Source: JAGUXG01 sp043798435 (lineage in GTDB: Bacteria; UBA9089; UBA9088; JAGUXG01). Taken from it: a stretch of DNA of 15,658 nt. The notes beneath the pieces are model-generated. The model saw nothing but the letters and a program-made list of their open reading frames with translations. It ran no database searches and was not told the DNA's origin. The stretch's first letter is position 1. Every line of letters starts with the position of its first letter. This document shows, piece by piece, positions 13,202 to 15,658 of the stretch. Both the position numbers and the translations under genes were made by a program. Location of the stretch: the NCBI GenBank assembly GCA_043798435.1, contig JAZDOR010000137.1:1-15658 (forward strand), given 5' to 3'.

Positions 13202-13407
13202 GCAACCGTTCGCGGCTATACATCAAGAGTGTAAGAAAGGAGAAAGGGGGAAATGAGAGAGAATCCAGAATACAGAATCCAGAATCCAGAATTAAAAATA
13301 TTCTGACTCCTGAATTCTGACTCCTGTATTCTAATTCCTGACTCCTGAATTCTGACTTCTATTAACCTTTTCCACATCTCCTTTTCTTACACTACCGCAG
13401 CGATTAC
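13202..13407. mobile_element. Intergenic hairpin cassette spanning prfA-permease gap
   Basis: Inverted ends bound this segment: GCAACCGTTCGCGG at 13202 and, on the minus strand, GTAATCGCTGCGGTAGTGTA ending at 13407. GTGTAAGAAAGGAGA (13230-13244) also pairs with TCTCCTTTTCTTACAC (13377-13392). Inside lies a heptamer array (13258-13363) with a left arm of ATCCAGA/ATACAGA units and a right arm of ATTCTGA/CTCCTGA units. On the minus strand it begins at the prfA stop codon and ends 4 nt before the permease Shine-Dalgarno. No ORF is present. Confidence 0.6.
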
Positions 13408-14447
13408 GAAAGTTCTTCTCTCAGTTTATCAATCAGAAGATTGAGGTCTCCGTCCATAATAGCATCTAATCTATAAAGGGTGAGTCCTATCCTGTGGTCA
13501 GTCACCCTGTTCTCCTTAAAGTTGTATGTCCGTATCTTCTCGGACCTATCGCCTGTCTTTATCTGCTCCCTTCTCTCTTGTGACCTTTTTTCTTCCTCTT
13601 CTCTCTTCTTCTTCTCATATAACCTTGCCTTCAGCACCCTCATGGCTGTCTCTTTATTCTGTCCTTGTGACCTCTCATTCTGGCAAGAGACAACAAGCCC
13701 TGTGGGAATATGGGTTATTCGGATAGCAGACTCTGTCTTATTCACATGTTGTCCACCTGCACCCGAAGAACGGAAGGTGTCAATTCTAATATCATCCTGT
13801 CGTATCTCTATCTCCTCAACTTTGGTTGGTTCAAACAAGACAGCTACAGTTACGGCAGATGTATGGACCCTTCCGCTTGCCTCAGTTACCGGCACCCTCT
13901 GGACACGATGGACACCCAATTCAAGCTTTAGCCTCTGATAGACACCGATACCTTTTATGCTGAAGACTATCTCCTTAAAACCTCCTATCCCTGTAGGGTT
14001 TGCGTTTATTATCTCCTGCTTAAAGCCATTCTCTAAGCAATACTTTGAATACATCCTGAATAGGTCAGCCGTAAACAAGCCTGACTCTTCTCCACCTGTG
14101 CCTGCCCGTATCTCCATAATAAGAGACTCTAACTCTTTTTTTTCTGTGAAAAGCCCCTGTATCTCATTTTCTAATGCCTCTTTCTTTTTGGAAAGAACGG
14201 AAAGTTCCTCCAAAATACCCTTATTCTCTGGCTCTTCCTTTATCAGCCCTTCCCACTCAGCAATTTCTGCCTTCAACTTTTTGTAAAGGGTCCAAGGCTC
14301 AACATAAGACTTCAGCTCACCCAACCTCTTTCCTTCTGCCTGACAAAGGGCTGGATTAGAGGCTGTAGCAGAATCAGATAGCCTTTCCATTATCTGATTA
14401 TATTCAATATCCATCTCCAATAGTTTTTTCTCTATTTTTTCTTCCAC
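13404..14447 (-). CDS. prfA: Peptide chain release factor 1 (RF1)
   Basis: The 347-residue factor recognises UAA and UAG and triggers peptide release on the ribosome. The GGQ catalytic motif is at 231-233 in SSGAGGQHVNKT. The codon-recognition tripeptide is PVT (186-188) in RVPVTEASGR, the RF1 type rather than the SPF of RF2. The N-terminal coiled coil and the C-terminal TYNFKENRVTDHRIGLTLY are also typical. A GTG start at 14447 is chosen over upstream ATG or other starts because it gives the normal length and because a promoter (TTGACA, 17 nt, TATAGT) ends 7 nt before it, leaving no place for a Shine-Dalgarno. The stop TAA is contributed by the GTAA end of the adjacent cassette. The protein is complete. 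Confidence 0.93.
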   Translation of the reverse strand: MEEKIEKKLLEMDIEYNQIMERLSDSATASNPALCQAEGKRLGELKSYVEPWTLYKKLKAEIAEWEGLIKEEPENKGILEELSVLSKKKEALENEIQGLFTEKKELESLIMEIRAGTGGEESGLFTADLFRMYSKYCLENGFKQEIINANPTGIGGFKEIVFSIKGIGVYQRLKLELGVHRVQRVPVTEASGRVHTSAVTVAVLFEPTKVEEIEIRQDDIRIDTFRSSGAGGQHVNKTESAIRITHIPTGLVVSCQNERSQGQNKETAMRVLKARLYEKKKREEEEKRSQERREQIKTGDRSEKIRTYNFKENRVTDHRIGLTLYRLDAIMDGDLNLLIDKLREELS

Positions 14448-14483
14448 GCTAAATACTATAAGTTCGGAAAGCCCCATTGTCAA
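14448..14483 (-). promoter_or_regulatory. prfA promoter, probably leaderless
   Basis: On the minus strand TTGACA (14478-14483), a 17-nt spacer and TATAGT (14455-14460) are near consensus. Seven nucleotides separate the -10 box from GTG 14447, so the transcript would begin at the start codon, as proposed for apgM. Confidence 0.7.
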
Positions 14484-14690
14484 TATTTTAGTAATTATAT
14501 ACCCAAAAGGAGTTAGTTTGCAAAAAAGTCTAAAGTTTTTTAACAAAAAAGCCGATATAAATAATGTATGGGCTTTTTAACAGAAGAAGAAAGAAGGGTA
14601 TTTAGAAAAAAGCACTCTTTAGAAAGAGATTTGCACTTAAGGGATAGAATAAAAGTTGTCCTGGCATTAGACAAAGGATATTCTTATGAT

Positions 14691-14712
14691 ACGGACTAAT
14701 ATATTAGTCCGC
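14691..14712. repeat. Palindrome copy 1 inside the transposase
   Basis: CGGACTAATA and its reverse complement TATTAGTCCG form a perfect 20-bp palindrome (14692-14711). It introduces the stop GAC-TAA into the transposase helix-turn-helix region. The flanks ATA before and CTTATG after are shared with copy 2. Confidence 0.85.
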
Positions 14713-15061
14713 CTTATGGAGAGTTGCAATGATAATGCTTCTGGACGATACCACTATCCGTAGGTATGAACATTCCTATAAAGAGGGTGGAATAGATAGA
14801 TTGCTTACATTAAACTACAAGGACTATGTTGGTAAGTTAAGTTGTAAGCAAATTGATGAATTAAAGCAATATTTGAGAGAGCATCTTATAGGGACTGCGA
14901 AGGAGGTTTCTGTATTTGTTAAAGAGAGATTTGGTGTGGAATATACCGAAAGAGGGGATGGTAGATTTACGGAACAGGAATAGGTTTTTCATACAAAAAG
15001 ACCAAGCAAGTTCCTTCCAAAGCGGATATAAGCAAATCAGGAAGAATTTATACAAAGGTAT

Positions 15062-15083
15062 ACGGACTAATATATTAGTCCGT
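15062..15083. repeat. Palindrome copy 2 inside the transposase
   Basis: ACGGACTAATA and TATTAGTCCGT form a perfect 22-bp palindrome. It interrupts the reading FIQRYTE-LMNEIKKEL between the Glu and Leu codons. The uninterrupted sequence can be inferred as TATACGGA joined to CTTATGAATGAG, implying an insertion of about 16 nt. Confidence 0.88.
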
Positions 15084-15658
15084 CTTATGAATGAGATAAA
15101 GAAAGAACTTAAAGATGGAGACAGAATATATTTTTTAGATGCTGTTCATCCTCAACATAATTCTATGCCTGCGTATGCCTGGATAGAGACTGGACAGGAT
15201 GAGAAATATTTACTAACACTGGAAGGCAGAGGTAGAATATAAATGGTGCATTAGATGTACAAACACAAGGAGGGTAATATTTCGATTAGACGATAGGATA
15301 GATGCCCAATCAACTGTGGATTTGCTTAAACAGATAGAAGAAAAAGCACAGGGTGCAGGAACTACATATACAATAATGGACAATGCCAGATATAATCATT
15401 CTAAGATTGTAAAAGAATAATGTAAAGCACTCAAGAATAAAGATTGTATATTTACCCACTTATTCACCAAATTTGAATTTGATTGAGCGTTTATGGAAGT
15501 TTTTCAAGAAGAAAGTGATGAGGGGTAAATACTATGTAGGTTTTTTGGATTTTAAGGAAAGTGTCATTAAATTTTTCAGGGATATTTCTATCTATAGACC
15601 TGAGCTTAAAAGTTTACTTACAGAGAATTTTCAACTCATAGGAAGCTGAATTTTTTCG

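Larger units (their letters stand above)
14568..15649 (+). pseudogene. Decayed IS630-family transposase
   Basis: Read across frames, the segment spells a complete IS630-family transposase. It has an N-terminal helix-turn-helix region (MGFLTEEERRVFRKKHSLER, then RIKVVLALDKGYSYD and MLLDDTTIRRY). The DDE core follows: Asp in IYFLDAVHPQHN, Asp in YTIMDNARYNHSKI, and Glu in SPNLNLIERLWKFF. It ends ENFQLIGS before TGA 15649. It is broken by two palindrome insertions (14691 and 15062), frameshifts near 14950, 15027, 15225 and 15450, and an in-frame TAA near 15418. Short ORFs such as 14729-14983 and 14916-15242 are only fragments. Terminal inverted repeats could not be identified; the right one probably lies beyond the window. 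Confidence 0.88.

Noticed and set aside
13185..13226. Upstream start of the permease at 13226
   Set aside because: It reads out of the repeat cassette. ATG 13184 has a good Shine-Dalgarno and begins a signal peptide.
13480..13938. Plus-strand ORFs opposite prfA
   Set aside because: They are antisense shadows of a conserved gene with no domain signal or ribosome-binding site.
14448..14546. N-terminal extension of prfA, including the ATG near 14477
   Set aside because: It would place the promoter inside the gene, has no Shine-Dalgarno and makes RF1 longer than usual.
14916..15242. Independent 108-residue gene within the transposase region
   Set aside because: It mixes two reading frames of the IS630 transposase; only its C-terminal part is in the correct frame.

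Overview
The window looks like a chromosomal piece from an AT-rich, uncultured bacterium. It encodes a bacterial release factor RF1, a PilT ATPase and the McsA/McsB arginine-kinase pair, together with an archaeal-type phosphoglycerate mutase. That mix, and a short repeat array in nearly every intergenic gap, suggests a metagenome-derived candidate-phylum genome, but nothing here fixes the phylum.

Layout. Positions 120-5175 are all on the minus strand. In transcription order they carry a cofactor-independent phosphoglycerate mutase (apgM), a secreted polyhydroxybutyrate-depolymerase/feruloyl-esterase-like hydrolase, a HEPN/nucleotidyltransferase pair, a secreted TPR protein, a second nucleotidyltransferase/HEPN pair in the opposite gene order, and a small DUF2283 protein missing from ordinary ORF lists. 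Positions 5348-11150 are on the plus strand: tRNA-Val(CAC), a coiled-coil zinc-ribbon protein, ribonuclease HI, an HD-GYP-type protein, tRNA-Leu(CAG), mcsA, mcsB and pilT, followed by a 27-codon glycosyltransferase remnant. Positions 11352-14447 are on the minus strand: prfA, then an ArsB/NhaD-type permease with four near-identical extracytoplasmic repeats. The right edge (14568-15649) holds a decayed IS630-family transposase.

The noncoding DNA is the most unusual part. Almost every gap carries an imperfect inverted repeat whose arms are built of 7-nt or 9-nt units, with a different unit in each gap. Two of these (9826-10021 and 13202-13407) are bounded by inverted termini of the type GTAAYCG. 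Each fills its gap from the stop codon of the upstream gene to just before the Shine-Dalgarno of the downstream gene. A third, at the left window edge, supplies the last codons of the DUF2283 gene. A separate ~150-bp inverted-terminal-repeat element forms the end of rnhA. The transposase remnant contains the same perfect ~20-22-bp palindrome twice. The apgM and prfA starts sit directly behind near-consensus promoters with no room for a ribosome-binding site, which suggests leaderless mRNAs.

The HEPN/nucleotidyltransferase pairs are probably toxin-antitoxin-like modules. McsA/McsB act in arginine phosphorylation for protein quality control, PilT in pilus retraction, and RF1, RNase HI and the tRNAs are housekeeping. 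All assignments come from reading motifs by eye; no database search was run.
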